From Thermaurantiacus tibetensis (GTDB lineage: Bacteria > Pseudomonadota > Alphaproteobacteria > Sphingomonadales > Sphingomonadaceae), in the NCBI RefSeq assembly GCF_015354055.1, contig NZ_JACHTM010000001.1, positions 744,001 through 808,000 on the forward strand: a stretch of DNA of 64,000 nt, read 5' to 3'. A program made the translations under genes and the position numbers. The first letter of the stretch is position 1. Every line of letters begins with the position of its first letter. The notes below the pieces were generated by a model. That model saw nothing but the letters and a program-made list of their open reading frames with translations. It made no database searches and was not told where the DNA came from. This document shows, one piece after another, positions 41,740 through 49,156 of the stretch.

Positions 41740-41781
41740 CTCCCCCTCCTCGCCTCCCCCTCCTCGCCTCCCCCTCCTCGC
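41740..41781. repeat. three tandem copies of a 14-bp polypyrimidine repeat
   Basis: CTCCCCCTCCTCGC is repeated three times exactly in the gap between the rluA-type gene and flgM. The pyrimidine/purine strand bias could allow unusual DNA structure and slippage. It lies just downstream of the convergent ends of both genes, so an effect on termination is possible but not shown. Confidence 0.85.
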
Positions 41782-41796
41782 TGGCCGCCCTCGCTG

Positions 41797-42132
41797 TCAG
41801 CCGCGGCGCGCGGCGAGGGCCTGGAGTTCCTGGGCGATCATGGCGCCGGCGATGGCGTCGGCGTCGGGCCGGTAGCTGCCCGCCTCGATGGCAAGCCGGA
41901 GGGCCGCCACCCGCGGGGCGTCGACGGGCGGGCGGATGGCGAGATCGCGGGCAATGCCCCTGGCGCCGGAGACGGCGGAAAGGTCGAACGGTTCGCGTGG
42001 GCCGGAGACCTGCGGCCGCCCGACCGCGCCAGGCTTCGCAACCGGTGCCGGCCCGCCGCCGGTGGCGGCCCGCGCGGTGTCGGTGCCGCCAAGCTGGCTG
42101 AAGCCCTTGGAACCCTTGATACCTTCGACCAT
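41797..42132 (-). CDS. flgM: anti-sigma-28 factor FlgM
   Basis: A 111-residue protein whose C-terminal half matches FlgM: PFDLSAVSGARGIARDLAIRPPVDAPRVAALRLAIEAGSYRPDADAIAGAMI gives the helices that clamp FliA. The N-terminal half is low-complexity and probably disordered, as in other FlgM. FlgM holds sigma-28 inactive until the hook-basal body is complete and then is exported. It lies 77 bp downstream of flgA in the same orientation, under the minus-strand sigma-54 promoter. Confidence 0.8.
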   Translation of the reverse strand: MVEGIKGSKGFSQLGGTDTARAATGGGPAPVAKPGAVGRPQVSGPREPFDLSAVSGARGIARDLAIRPPVDAPRVAALRLAIEAGSYRPDADAIAGAMIAQELQALAARRG

Positions 42133-42209
42133 CGTCCGTCTCTGTGCCAGAAGCCGGAGGCCGACCGCGGACTCCGGCAGCCCATTGAACGGCAGGCGAG
42201 GCTTGGCGT

Positions 42210-42740
42210 TTAGCGACGAAGCGCCACCATTTCGCCATCGGTGCCCACGGTCGCCGGGAAGCGCTGGCCCGTGAGCCGGTTCCGAAGCATCACGCGCTCG
42301 CCCGGGCCGGCGCTGGCTTCAGCCACGGCCTCCACGGTCACGCGGAAGCCCGGGCCGTCGAAGCCGACGGTGACGACGTCGCCCCGGCGCACGGACGGCG
42401 CCGGTCGCGCTCCGGCCGGGGATGCCGCAGATGCCGAGCTGCTCGCCACGGGCGCAACCGCCTGCCAGCCGTTGGCCGGGCAGGCGATGCGGAGCGTGCG
42501 GCCCTCGGCGCCGGGGGCAAAGCGGAAGCCGCCGGGGCAGTCGGGGACGCGCAGGCGGGGATCGATGGCGACCGGCGCTCCCGCCGCGGCCTCGGCCTCG
42601 GCCCGCAGCGCGGCGGCGCCGTTGCCAGCGGCGGCCAGGCCCGGAAGCGCGGGGAGAAGCAGGAGGAGCGCGGCAGCAGGCAGCAGGCCGGCCTCGGCGG
42701 CGCGGCGGTGCGGCGGGACGGCGAGAGGCGAAGCGGGCAT
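42210..42740 (-). CDS. flgA: flagellar basal-body P-ring formation protein FlgA
   Basis: A 176-residue periplasmic chaperone for the FlgI P-ring. The N-terminus (from ATG 42740, with GAGGA at good spacing) has a long hydrophobic signal segment (GLLPAAALLLLLPALPGLAAA). The C-terminal SAF-like domain shows VRRGDVVTVGFDGPGFRVTVEA, VMLRNRLTGQRFPATVG and a terminal MVALRR. It reads away from flgB and is followed by flgM, the usual flgA-flgM pair. Its start is about 44 bp from a minus-strand sigma-54 promoter. Confidence 0.88.
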   Translation of the reverse strand: MPASPLAVPPHRRAAEAGLLPAAALLLLLPALPGLAAAGNGAAALRAEAEAAAGAPVAIDPRLRVPDCPGGFRFAPGAEGRTLRIACPANGWQAVAPVASSSASAASPAGARPAPSVRRGDVVTVGFDGPGFRVTVEAVAEASAGPGERVMLRNRLTGQRFPATVGTDGEMVALRR

Positions 42741-42783
42741 GCAGGTCCTCGGCAAGGCTCGGGTTGCGGATGCCATCAACCCA

Positions 42784-42798
42784 GCAAGCTTCGTGCCA
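42784..42798 (-). promoter_or_regulatory. sigma-54 (RpoN) promoter for flgA-flgM
   Basis: On the minus strand the sequence reads TGGCACGAAGCTTGC, an exact -24/-12 match (TGGCAC-N5-TTGC), 44 bp before the flgA start. With the opposite-facing sigma-54 promoter at 42946-42960 it brackets a 147-bp region where an enhancer-binding activator would act on both operons. This element is part of the 335-bp flgA-flgB gap, the only gene-free stretch over 300 bp in the window. Confidence 0.85.
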
Positions 42799-42852
42799 TG
42801 CGGCCGTCACTGGCGGGGGGCCGCGGCCGACGCTGCGCACCGGGACGGAGTT

Positions 42853-42868
42853 CGGCACGGGCGTGCCG
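42853..42868. repeat. 16-bp inverted repeat between the divergent sigma-54 promoters
   Basis: CGGCACG and CGTGCCG form a perfect 7-bp inverted repeat with a 2-bp centre, lying about midway between the two sigma-54 promoters. Its position suits a binding site for a FlbD- or FleQ-type flagellar enhancer-binding protein. A related half (TTCGTGCCG) occurs 13 bp further on. Binding is inference. Confidence 0.45.
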
Positions 42869-42945
42869 CCGGCACCGGCATGTTCGTGCCGCCTCTGCGC
42901 CGGAAACGGGCCGCCATGCCTTGCTGCGCGTCCTGCCGCCGCGGT

Positions 42946-42960
42946 TGGCACGCTTCTTGC
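42946..42960 (+). promoter_or_regulatory. sigma-54 (RpoN) promoter for the flgB operon
   Basis: TGGCACGCTTCTTGC matches the -24/-12 consensus exactly, with GG and GC at the required spacing. It reads toward flgB, whose ATG is 115 bp downstream. It is expected to drive flgBCDEFGHIJKL and perhaps motAB, since gaps within that run are small. Confidence 0.88.
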
Positions 42961-43075
42961 CGGTAAGCGGAGCGGCGGGGCCGCCGGTCATCCGGGCCGG
43001 GGCCTGTCGCCGAAACCGCGAGACGGCAGCCGGGCACGGCTTGTCGCCGCAGGGGAACGACGCGAGGGGCCGACC

Positions 43076-43468
43076 ATGGATCGCCTCGACCGCTTCTTCG
43101 GTGTTTCGGGCCAGGCGCTCGAGGTGCGCAGCCAGCGCCTCGCCGTGCTCGCCTCGAACATCGCGAACGCGGCAACCCCCGGCTACCGCGCGCGTGACCT
43201 CGACTTTGCCGCCGTGCTCGCCGACCGTGAGGCAGATGGCCGGCTGCCGCTGGTGCGCACCGCAGCAGCTCACATCGACCCCGGCGCGCGGCCGGCCGAG
43301 CCGGCGCTCCGCTACCGCAGGCCCGTGCAGGGCGCCATGGACGGCAACAGCGTCGAGCTTGCGGTCGAGCAGGTGCAGTTCGCGGAGACGGCGCTGCGCT
43401 ACCGCACCAGCCTTGCTTTCCTCGACTCCCGCATCGGCGCGCTCAAGGCCGCCATGCGGATCGAATGA
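43076..43468 (+). CDS. flgB: flagellar basal-body proximal rod protein FlgB
   Basis: A 130-residue rod protein. The N-terminal ALEVRSQRLAVLASNIANAATPGYRARDLDF is the flagellar rod signature, and the C-terminal VQFAETALRYRTSLAFLDSRIGALKAAM forms the partner coiled coil. It assembles on the FliE/MS-ring junction after export. It is the first gene of the rod-hook operon, downstream of a sigma-54 promoter; flgC follows after 16 bp. Confidence 0.95.
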   Translation: MDRLDRFFGVSGQALEVRSQRLAVLASNIANAATPGYRARDLDFAAVLADREADGRLPLVRTAAAHIDPGARPAEPALRYRRPVQGAMDGNSVELAVEQVQFAETALRYRTSLAFLDSRIGALKAAMRIE

Positions 43469-43484
43469 GCCGGAGGAGACGGAC

Positions 43485-43892
43485 ATGAGCCAGCCCCTCA
43501 GCCTGTTCGACATCGCCGGGCGCTCGATGAGCGCGCTTCTCGTGCGGATGAATACGACCGCCTCCAACCTCGCCAACGCAGGGTCCGTCTCCGCCACCCG
43601 CGAGGGCGCGTTCCGGGCGCTGAAGCCGGTGTTCCAGACGCTCTACGACGGCGCGACCGGCCGGGCGACGGTGGGGATCGCCGGCGTGGTGACGGCCGCG
43701 CTCGAACCGGGGCGCCGCCACGAGCCCGGCCATCCGCTTGCGGACGCCGAAGGCTATGTCCACGTCGCTGCGGTCGACACGAACGCCGAGCTCGTCGAGC
43801 TGGTCGAGACGGCCCGGCAGTACCAGAACAACATCGAGGTGCTCGAGACCGGCAAGGCGCTCACCCTCGAGACGCTGCGGCTCGGCCGATGA
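43485..43892 (+). CDS. flgC: flagellar basal-body rod protein FlgC
   Basis: A 135-residue proximal rod protein: SLFDIAGRSMSALLVRMNTTASNLANAGSVS at the N-terminus, HPLADAEGYVHVAAVDTNAELVELVETARQYQNNIEVLE at the C-terminus. The latter is the standard FlgC ending. It overlaps flgD by 4 bp (ATGA). Confidence 0.95.
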   Translation: MSQPLSLFDIAGRSMSALLVRMNTTASNLANAGSVSATREGAFRALKPVFQTLYDGATGRATVGIAGVVTAALEPGRRHEPGHPLADAEGYVHVAAVDTNAELVELVETARQYQNNIEVLETGKALTLETLRLGR

Positions 43893-44296
43893 CCGCGCTC
43901 GCCATCCCGGGCCTGACCGCGCCTGCGCCGGAGCCGGCCGGGCGTACCGGTCCGCGCCAGCTCGGCCAGGAGGACTTCCTCCTTCTGCTCACGACCCAGC
44001 TCAAGAACCAGGACCCGCTCTCGCCCATGGACAACAGCCAGTTCGTGGCCCAGCTCGCCCAGTTCGCGACCGTCTCGGGGGTGACAGAGATGTCGGTCGG
44101 GCTCAACCGGCTGGCAGCCACGCTCGCCGGAGACACCCGGAGCTCGGCGCCGCTGTGGCTCGGGCGCGTCGTCGCAGGCGTCGACGGCGCCGAGGGCGTC
44201 GTCGCCCAGGTCAATCTCGATCCGGCCGGAAACCATGTGCTCGTGATGGCGGACGGACGCCAGCTTCCCATGCGCGACGCGCGCCTCATCGCCTGA
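43889..44296 (+). CDS. flgD: flagellar hook assembly scaffold FlgD, short form
   Basis: A 135-residue protein with the conserved N-terminal FlgD core (LGQEDFLLLLTTQLKNQDPLSPMDNSQFVAQLAQFATVSG). After it only a short tail follows (LWLGRVVAGVDG... VLVMADGRQLPM). Typical FlgD has about 220 residues with Tudor- and fibronectin-like C-terminal domains; most of that is missing or reduced here. The role as cap for hook polymerisation is still expected because the N-terminal part is intact and the operon context is standard. Confidence 0.88.
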   Translation: MTALAIPGLTAPAPEPAGRTGPRQLGQEDFLLLLTTQLKNQDPLSPMDNSQFVAQLAQFATVSGVTEMSVGLNRLAATLAGDTRSSAPLWLGRVVAGVDGAEGVVAQVNLDPAGNHVLVMADGRQLPMRDARLIA

Positions 44297-44312
44297 CCGG
44301 AAGGGAGACTCC

Positions 44313-45548
44313 ATGTCCTTCTTCATCTCGCTCACCGGCCTCAACGCGGCCCAGACCGAGCTCGCGGCGCTCTCGAACAACATCGCCAACGTGAACACGA
44401 CGGGCTTCAAGCGCTCGCGCGTGGAGTTCGCCGACATCGTGAATCGCTCGCCCACCCAGGCGGCGAACCGGGTGAATGGCGCGGGCGTCGCCATCGGCGC
44501 CGTCACCCAGCAGTTCGCCCAAGGGGGCATCCAGACCACCAGCTCCGCGCTCGACCTCGCGATCGGCGGCCCCGGCTTCTTCCTCGTGAAAGGCGGCGGG
44601 GACCAGGCGGACTCGCTCGCGCTCTCGCGCAACGGCGCCTTCCAGGTGGACGCCGAACGCTACGTCGTCGACAACGAGGGGCGGCGGCTCCAGGTGCTGC
44701 CCGTCACGCCCGACGGGTCGCCGACGGCGATCGGCCTCTCCGCCCTCCAGCCGCTCCGCATCCCCACCACCTCGGGCCTGCCGGTCGCGACCACGGCCGT
44801 CCGCTTCATCGCCAACCTGCCGGCAGCTGCGACCGTGCCGGTGCCCAGTTTCAACCGCGACAATCCCGCGAGCTTCAACGCCGCCACCTCGACCACCGTC
44901 TACGATGCGGCCGGCCGGGCGAGCCCGGTCACCCTCTACTACCGGCGCATCGAGAATCCCGACCCGGACTCGACCGACAAGATCTGGGAGGTGCGCGCCT
45001 TCCGCGGCGATGCGGAGCTGGTGCCCGACACGCCGCCCTTCCAGCTCGTGTTCGACGCCGACGGCGTGCTGGTCTCGCCGGCCGGGCCGATCGCGATGTC
45101 GGGGGGCTTCACCATCGACCATGCGGGCTCCACCCAGCTCGCCGAGCCGTTCAACGTGAGCTTCACCGAGCAGAACGGCTACGCGCCCGGGCGGCTCGAG
45201 GGCGTGGGCGTCGACCTTCGTGGCGTGGTGCGCGCGAGCTTCTCGAACGGCGAGGTCATCGCCATCGGCAAGCTGGCGCTCGGCAACGTACCCAACCCGC
45301 AGGGACTGAAGCAGAACGGCAACTCGAGCTGGACGCTCTCGCAGTCCTCCGGCCCGCTCGAAGTGGGCCAGGGCGGTCAGGACGGCTTCGGCACCATTGC
45401 CGCCGGGTCGCTCGAGCGCTCGAACGTCGACCTGACCGAAGAGCTCGTCGGCCTCATCAACGCCCAGCGCACCTTCCAGGCCAACGCCAAGGCGATCGAC
45501 ACGGCCTCGTCCCTCCTCCAGACCATCGTCAACCTGCGGAACAGCTGA
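44313..45548 (+). CDS. flgE: flagellar hook protein FlgE
   Basis: A 411-residue hook subunit: MSFFISLTGLNAAQTELAALSNNIANVNTTGFKRSRVEF at the N-terminus, the FlgE/F/G middle domain with GPGFFLVKGGGDQ and ALSRNGAFQVDAERYVVDNEGRRLQ, and the C-terminal NVDLTEELVGLINAQRTFQANAKAID. Length is normal. It shares its last base with the flgF ATG, so translation is coupled. Confidence 0.95.
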   Translation: MSFFISLTGLNAAQTELAALSNNIANVNTTGFKRSRVEFADIVNRSPTQAANRVNGAGVAIGAVTQQFAQGGIQTTSSALDLAIGGPGFFLVKGGGDQADSLALSRNGAFQVDAERYVVDNEGRRLQVLPVTPDGSPTAIGLSALQPLRIPTTSGLPVATTAVRFIANLPAAATVPVPSFNRDNPASFNAATSTTVYDAAGRASPVTLYYRRIENPDPDSTDKIWEVRAFRGDAELVPDTPPFQLVFDADGVLVSPAGPIAMSGGFTIDHAGSTQLAEPFNVSFTEQNGYAPGRLEGVGVDLRGVVRASFSNGEVIAIGKLALGNVPNPQGLKQNGNSSWTLSQSSGPLEVGQGGQDGFGTIAAGSLERSNVDLTEELVGLINAQRTFQANAKAIDTASSLLQTIVNLRNS

Positions 45549-46297
45549 TGGACCGGCTGATCTACACCGCGCTCACCGCCATGCAGCGCGCGAGCGAGCG
45601 GCAGGCGGTGACCGCGCACAACCTCGCCAACATCGAGACTCCGGGCTTCCGCCGCGAGATGACGGCGATGCAGCAGGGCTACCTCGTCTCGCCCGCCGAC
45701 GGCGCCGCGCTCTCGACCCGGGTGCAGGCCGGCGGCGAGATGCTCCACGATCTCATGCGCACCGGCCGTGTGGTGGTGACCGACCAGCCGCTCGACCTCG
45801 TCATGGAAGGCGGGGCCTGGCTCGCCGTGGCCGACGCCCGCGGTGCGGAAGCCTACACGCGGCGCGGTGACCTGCGCTTCGATGCCGAGGGTCGCCTGCT
45901 CACCGGCAGCGGAGAGCAGGTGCTCGGCGCCGATGGCGCGCCGGTGGTGGTGGCGGCAGGCGCCGGCGCGGTGCGCATCGCGGCCGATGGCGCCGTCGAG
46001 ACGCGGCTGGCCGATGACCAGCCCTGGGTGGAGGTGGCGCGCCTGAAGCTGGTGTCGCCCGAGCCGGGCGCGCTCGCCCGCGGGAAGGATGGGCTGTTCC
46101 GCACCGACCCCCCGCTCGAGGCGGACCCGCTCGCCCGGCTCCGGACCGGCGCGCTCGAGATGAGCAACGTCGAGGCCGCGAGCGTGCTCGTGGAACTCGT
46201 CGAGCAGTCGCGCGGCTTCGAGATCCAGACCAAACTCCTCGCGGCCGCGAAGGAGATGGACGAGAGCGCCGCCCGCCTGATGCGGGTGGAAGGATAG
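45548..46297 (+). CDS. flgF: flagellar basal-body rod protein FlgF
   Basis: A 249-residue rod protein. LIYTALTAMQRASERQAVTAHNLANIETPGFRREM, the middle GAWLAVADARGAEAYTRRGDLRFDAEGRLL and the final NVEAASVLVELVEQSRGFEIQTKLL are characteristic of FlgF. It forms the part of the rod between the proximal and distal sections. It starts on the last base of flgE (TGATG) and flgG follows after 10 bp. Confidence 0.94.
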   Translation: MDRLIYTALTAMQRASERQAVTAHNLANIETPGFRREMTAMQQGYLVSPADGAALSTRVQAGGEMLHDLMRTGRVVVTDQPLDLVMEGGAWLAVADARGAEAYTRRGDLRFDAEGRLLTGSGEQVLGADGAPVVVAAGAGAVRIAADGAVETRLADDQPWVEVARLKLVSPEPGALARGKDGLFRTDPPLEADPLARLRTGALEMSNVEAASVLVELVEQSRGFEIQTKLLAAAKEMDESAARLMRVEG

Positions 46298-46307
46298 GAG
46301 GCACAAC

Positions 46308-47093
46308 ATGCCAGGGGCACTGCACATCGCGCGGTCGGGGCTCGAGGCGCTCGACGCCCGCCTCCGGACCATCTCGAACAACCTCGCGAACGCCAACACG
46401 GTCGGCTTCAAGCGCGACCGCGCGGCCTTCGAGACCCTGCTCTACCAGACCGAGCGGCCGGCCGGCGCACCGGCGGGCGCCGACAACCGCTTCGGCATGG
46501 GCCTCGCGACGGGGGCCGGCGTGCGCGTGGCCGGCTCCGAGCGCGTCCACGCCCAGGGCGGCTTCACCCTCACCGGGAACGCGCTCGACCTCGCGATCGA
46601 CGGCGAGGGGCTGTTCGAGGTGCAGCTTCCGGACGGCACCTCGGCCTACACGCGTGCCGGCGCCTTCACCCGCGACGGCGAGGGCCGGATCGTGACTCCG
46701 CAGGGCTACCGGATCGTCCCCGAGATCCAGATCCCCGAAGGCGCAACCGGCATCACCATCGCGCCCGACGGCACGGTGTCGGCCCTGAACCCGGGCGAGA
46801 CCGAGCCGGCCGAGCTCGGGCGGATCACGCTTGCCACCTTCATCAACCCGGCCGGGCTCGAGCCGGTGGGGGAGAATCTGTTCCGCGAGACGGTCGCCTC
46901 CGGCGCTCCGACCGTCGGCAACCCCGGCGAGGCCGGTGTTGGGCGGATCCGCCAGGGCGCGCTCGAGGCCTCGAACGTTTCGACCGTGCAGGAACTCGTC
47001 GACATGATCGAGACGCAGCGGGCCTACGAGATCAACGCCAAGGTCATCCAGGCCGCCGACGAGATGATGCGCTATGTCAACCAGTCGGTCTAG
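46308..47093 (+). CDS. flgG: flagellar distal rod protein FlgG
   Basis: A 261-residue rod protein: LHIARSGLEALDARLRTISNNLANANTVGFKRDRAAF, then GLFEVQLPDGTSAYTRAGAFTRDGEGRIVTPQGY and the ending NVSTVQELVDMIETQRAYEINAKVIQAADEMMRYVNQ, all diagnostic for FlgG. It precedes flgH, which begins 20 bp inside its 3' end. Confidence 0.96.
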   Translation: MPGALHIARSGLEALDARLRTISNNLANANTVGFKRDRAAFETLLYQTERPAGAPAGADNRFGMGLATGAGVRVAGSERVHAQGGFTLTGNALDLAIDGEGLFEVQLPDGTSAYTRAGAFTRDGEGRIVTPQGYRIVPEIQIPEGATGITIAPDGTVSALNPGETEPAELGRITLATFINPAGLEPVGENLFRETVASGAPTVGNPGEAGVGRIRQGALEASNVSTVQELVDMIETQRAYEINAKVIQAADEMMRYVNQSV

Positions 47094-47742
47094 GGCCCTC
47101 GTGCTGCTTGTCCTGCTCGGGGCGTGCAAGGCGGACCGCTTTCGCGAGCAGGTGGCCTACATCCCCCCTGCCCCGCCGGCACCGCAGCCGCCGCCCGAGG
47201 CGCGGGCGGCGACGGGCAGCATCTGGGCGGGCGCCGTCCACCGCGCTGGTCTCGGCACGGACCGCAAGGCCGCGCGCGTGGGCGATCTCCTCACCATCCT
47301 TCTCGTCGAGCGCACTGTGGCCGAGAAGGCGGCCGCGCAGACGGCGCAGCGCCAGTCGCAGCGGGCCATCGACATCTCGGGCTTGCCCGTGACCGATGCG
47401 GCGGAGCGGGCGCTCTCGGGCGGCAGCGACACGAGCTTCAATGGCCGCGGCGCGACCCAGCAGTCGAACCGCCTGTCGGGCGAGTTCACCGTGACGGTGA
47501 CCGACGTGCTCCCCAACGGCACGCTCCGGGTTGCGGGTGACCGGCGCCTCCTCCTCACCCGCGGCGAGGAGCAGGTGCAGCTGACCGGCCTCGTGCGGCC
47601 CGAGGATATCGGGCCCGACAACCGCGTGCCCTCCACCCGCGTGGCCGACGCGCGCATCCGCTACTCCGGCACGGGCGAAGTGGCCGCCCAGGCCCGGCAG
47701 GGCTGGTTTGCCCGCTTCTTCGACCGGATCACCCCCTACTGA
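47074..47742 (+). CDS. flgH: flagellar L-ring lipoprotein FlgH
   Basis: A 222-residue outer-membrane lipoprotein forming the L ring. A short signal ends in the lipobox LLGAC (Cys about 17), followed by GSIWAGAVHRAG.. and KAARVGDLLTILLVERTVAEKAAA, then FTVTVTDVLPNGTLRVAGDRRL and LTGLVRPEDIGPDNRVPSTRVADARI. These are FlgH hallmarks. The start lies within the flgG end and its last base is shared with the flgI ATG. Confidence 0.95.
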   Translation: MSTSRSRALVLLVLLGACKADRFREQVAYIPPAPPAPQPPPEARAATGSIWAGAVHRAGLGTDRKAARVGDLLTILLVERTVAEKAAAQTAQRQSQRAIDISGLPVTDAAERALSGGSDTSFNGRGATQQSNRLSGEFTVTVTDVLPNGTLRVAGDRRLLLTRGEEQVQLTGLVRPEDIGPDNRVPSTRVADARIRYSGTGEVAAQARQGWFARFFDRITPY

Positions 47743-48851
47743 TGCGCGCGCTCGTCTTTCTTGCCGCGCTCATCCTTGCGCTTCCGGCGCTGGCCGAGCG
47801 AGTGAAGGATGTCGCCCGTTTCCAGGGCGTGCGCGGCAACGCGCTCGTGGGCTACGGGCTTGTCGTCGGGCTCCCGGGCACGGGCGACGACAACCTCGTC
47901 TTCACCCTCCAGTCGATGCGCTCGGCCGCCGCCGCGCTTGGCGTGCGGGTGCCGCCCAACGCCAACGCCCAGCTGAAGAACAGCGCCGCCGTGATGCTGA
48001 CGGCCGAGCTGCCGCCCTTCGCCAAGCCGGGCCAGCGGATCGACGTTTCGGTCGCGGCGCTGGGGCGGGCGAAGTCGCTGCGCGGTGGCACGCTGCTGCT
48101 GGCCGAGCTCAAGGGGCCGGATGGGGAGACCTACGCGCTGGCGCAGGGGCCGCTGACCGTCGGCGGCTTCGGCGCCGAGGGGGCCGATGGCTCCCGGATC
48201 GTCGTCAACACGCCGACCTCCGGGCGGATCCCGGGCGGCGCGATCGTCGAGCGGGCGGTCCCCCTGCCCTTTGCCGGCCCGGGGCCGGCCGGCGGGCCGG
48301 CGCCGCTCGTGCTCGACCTTCTGTCGCCGAGCTTCTCGCTCGCCCAGGCGATTGCCGAGGCCATCAACGCTGCCGAAGGTGCGCCCGTGGCCGAGGCGCT
48401 CGATGCCGTCTCGGTCGCGGTGCGGGCTCCGGCTGACCCGGCGGCGCGCGTGCGGCTTGCCGCCCGGATCGAGGCGCTCGAGGTCTCGGGCAGCGCGCCG
48501 CCGGCGCGGGTGGTGGTGAATGCCCGCACCGGCACCGTCGTCATCGGTGGCAACGTCCGGCTGCTCCCGGCCGCGGTTGCCCACGGCAACCTGACCGTCC
48601 GCGTGACGGAGACCCTCAACGTCTCCCAGCCGGCACCATTTGCGCGCGGCGGCCGCACGGTGGTGACCCCCCAGTCCGACGTCGCGGCCGAGGAGGAGCA
48701 GGTGCGCATGGCGGTGCTGGCGCCCGGCCCGCGCCTGCAGGACCTCGTGGACGCCATCAACGCGCTGGGCGCTGCTCCGGGAGATCTCGTCGCCATCCTC
48801 GAGGCGCTGCGCGAGGCCGGCGCGCTGCGCGCCGAGCTGGTGGTCATCTGA
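47742..48851 (+). CDS. flgI: flagellar P-ring protein FlgI
   Basis: A 369-residue periplasmic ring protein with a signal peptide (LVFLAALILALPALAE), then RVKDVARFQGVRGNALVGYG, VVGLPGTGDDNLVFT, VPPNANAQLKNSAAVMLTAELPPFAKPG and a C-terminal LQDLVDAINALGAAPGDLVAILEALREAGAL. It assembles with the help of FlgA. The next gene's ATG shares its final base. Confidence 0.97.
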   Translation: MRALVFLAALILALPALAERVKDVARFQGVRGNALVGYGLVVGLPGTGDDNLVFTLQSMRSAAAALGVRVPPNANAQLKNSAAVMLTAELPPFAKPGQRIDVSVAALGRAKSLRGGTLLLAELKGPDGETYALAQGPLTVGGFGAEGADGSRIVVNTPTSGRIPGGAIVERAVPLPFAGPGPAGGPAPLVLDLLSPSFSLAQAIAEAINAAEGAPVAEALDAVSVAVRAPADPAARVRLAARIEALEVSGSAPPARVVVNARTGTVVIGGNVRLLPAAVAHGNLTVRVTETLNVSQPAPFARGGRTVVTPQSDVAAEEEQVRMAVLAPGPRLQDLVDAINALGAAPGDLVAILEALREAGALRAELVVI

Positions 48852-49156
48852 TGCCCGGGCCCGTCTCCCTGCCCCCGCCCGGAGCGGCCGCAGCCGCCGA
48901 GCCGTTGCCGCGCAGCGCGCGCGAGGCCATGCTCGGCTTCGAGGCGCTGGTGGTGCAGCACATGCTCAGGGCCGCGCGGCCCGAGGCGCTGCGGGCGGAT
49001 GGGCTCGCCGGCGCGCTCGCAGGCGGAGCCGGAGACTGGCAGGACCTCGTCGACCGGCACCTCGCCCGGCTGATCGCCGCGGGCCAGCCCTTCGGGCTTG
49101 CCCGCGAGCTCGGCGCGACCCTGGCCGCCAACGCCCCGGAGGCCGGCCGTGAGTGA
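48851..49156 (+). CDS. flgJ: rod-binding protein, FlgJ N-terminal type
   Basis: A 101-residue protein with the rod-binding segment REAMLGFEALVVQHMLRAARPEA and DWQDLVDRHLARLIA. It corresponds to the N-terminal half of enterobacterial FlgJ; the muramidase half is absent, as in many alphaproteobacteria, so a separate peptidoglycan hydrolase must open the wall for the rod. Sequence similarity is limited, but size and position between flgI and flgK are as expected. It overlaps flgK by 8 bp. Confidence 0.8.
   Translation: MPGPVSLPPPGAAAAAEPLPRSAREAMLGFEALVVQHMLRAARPEALRADGLAGALAGGAGDWQDLVDRHLARLIAAGQPFGLARELGATLAANAPEAGRE

Noticed and set aside
42845-42905. Several GC-rich palindromes in the flgA-flgB gap as possible CRISPR or transposon ends
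   Set aside because: No regular spacing, no spacers and no transposase; they fit better as regulatory sites between divergent promoters.
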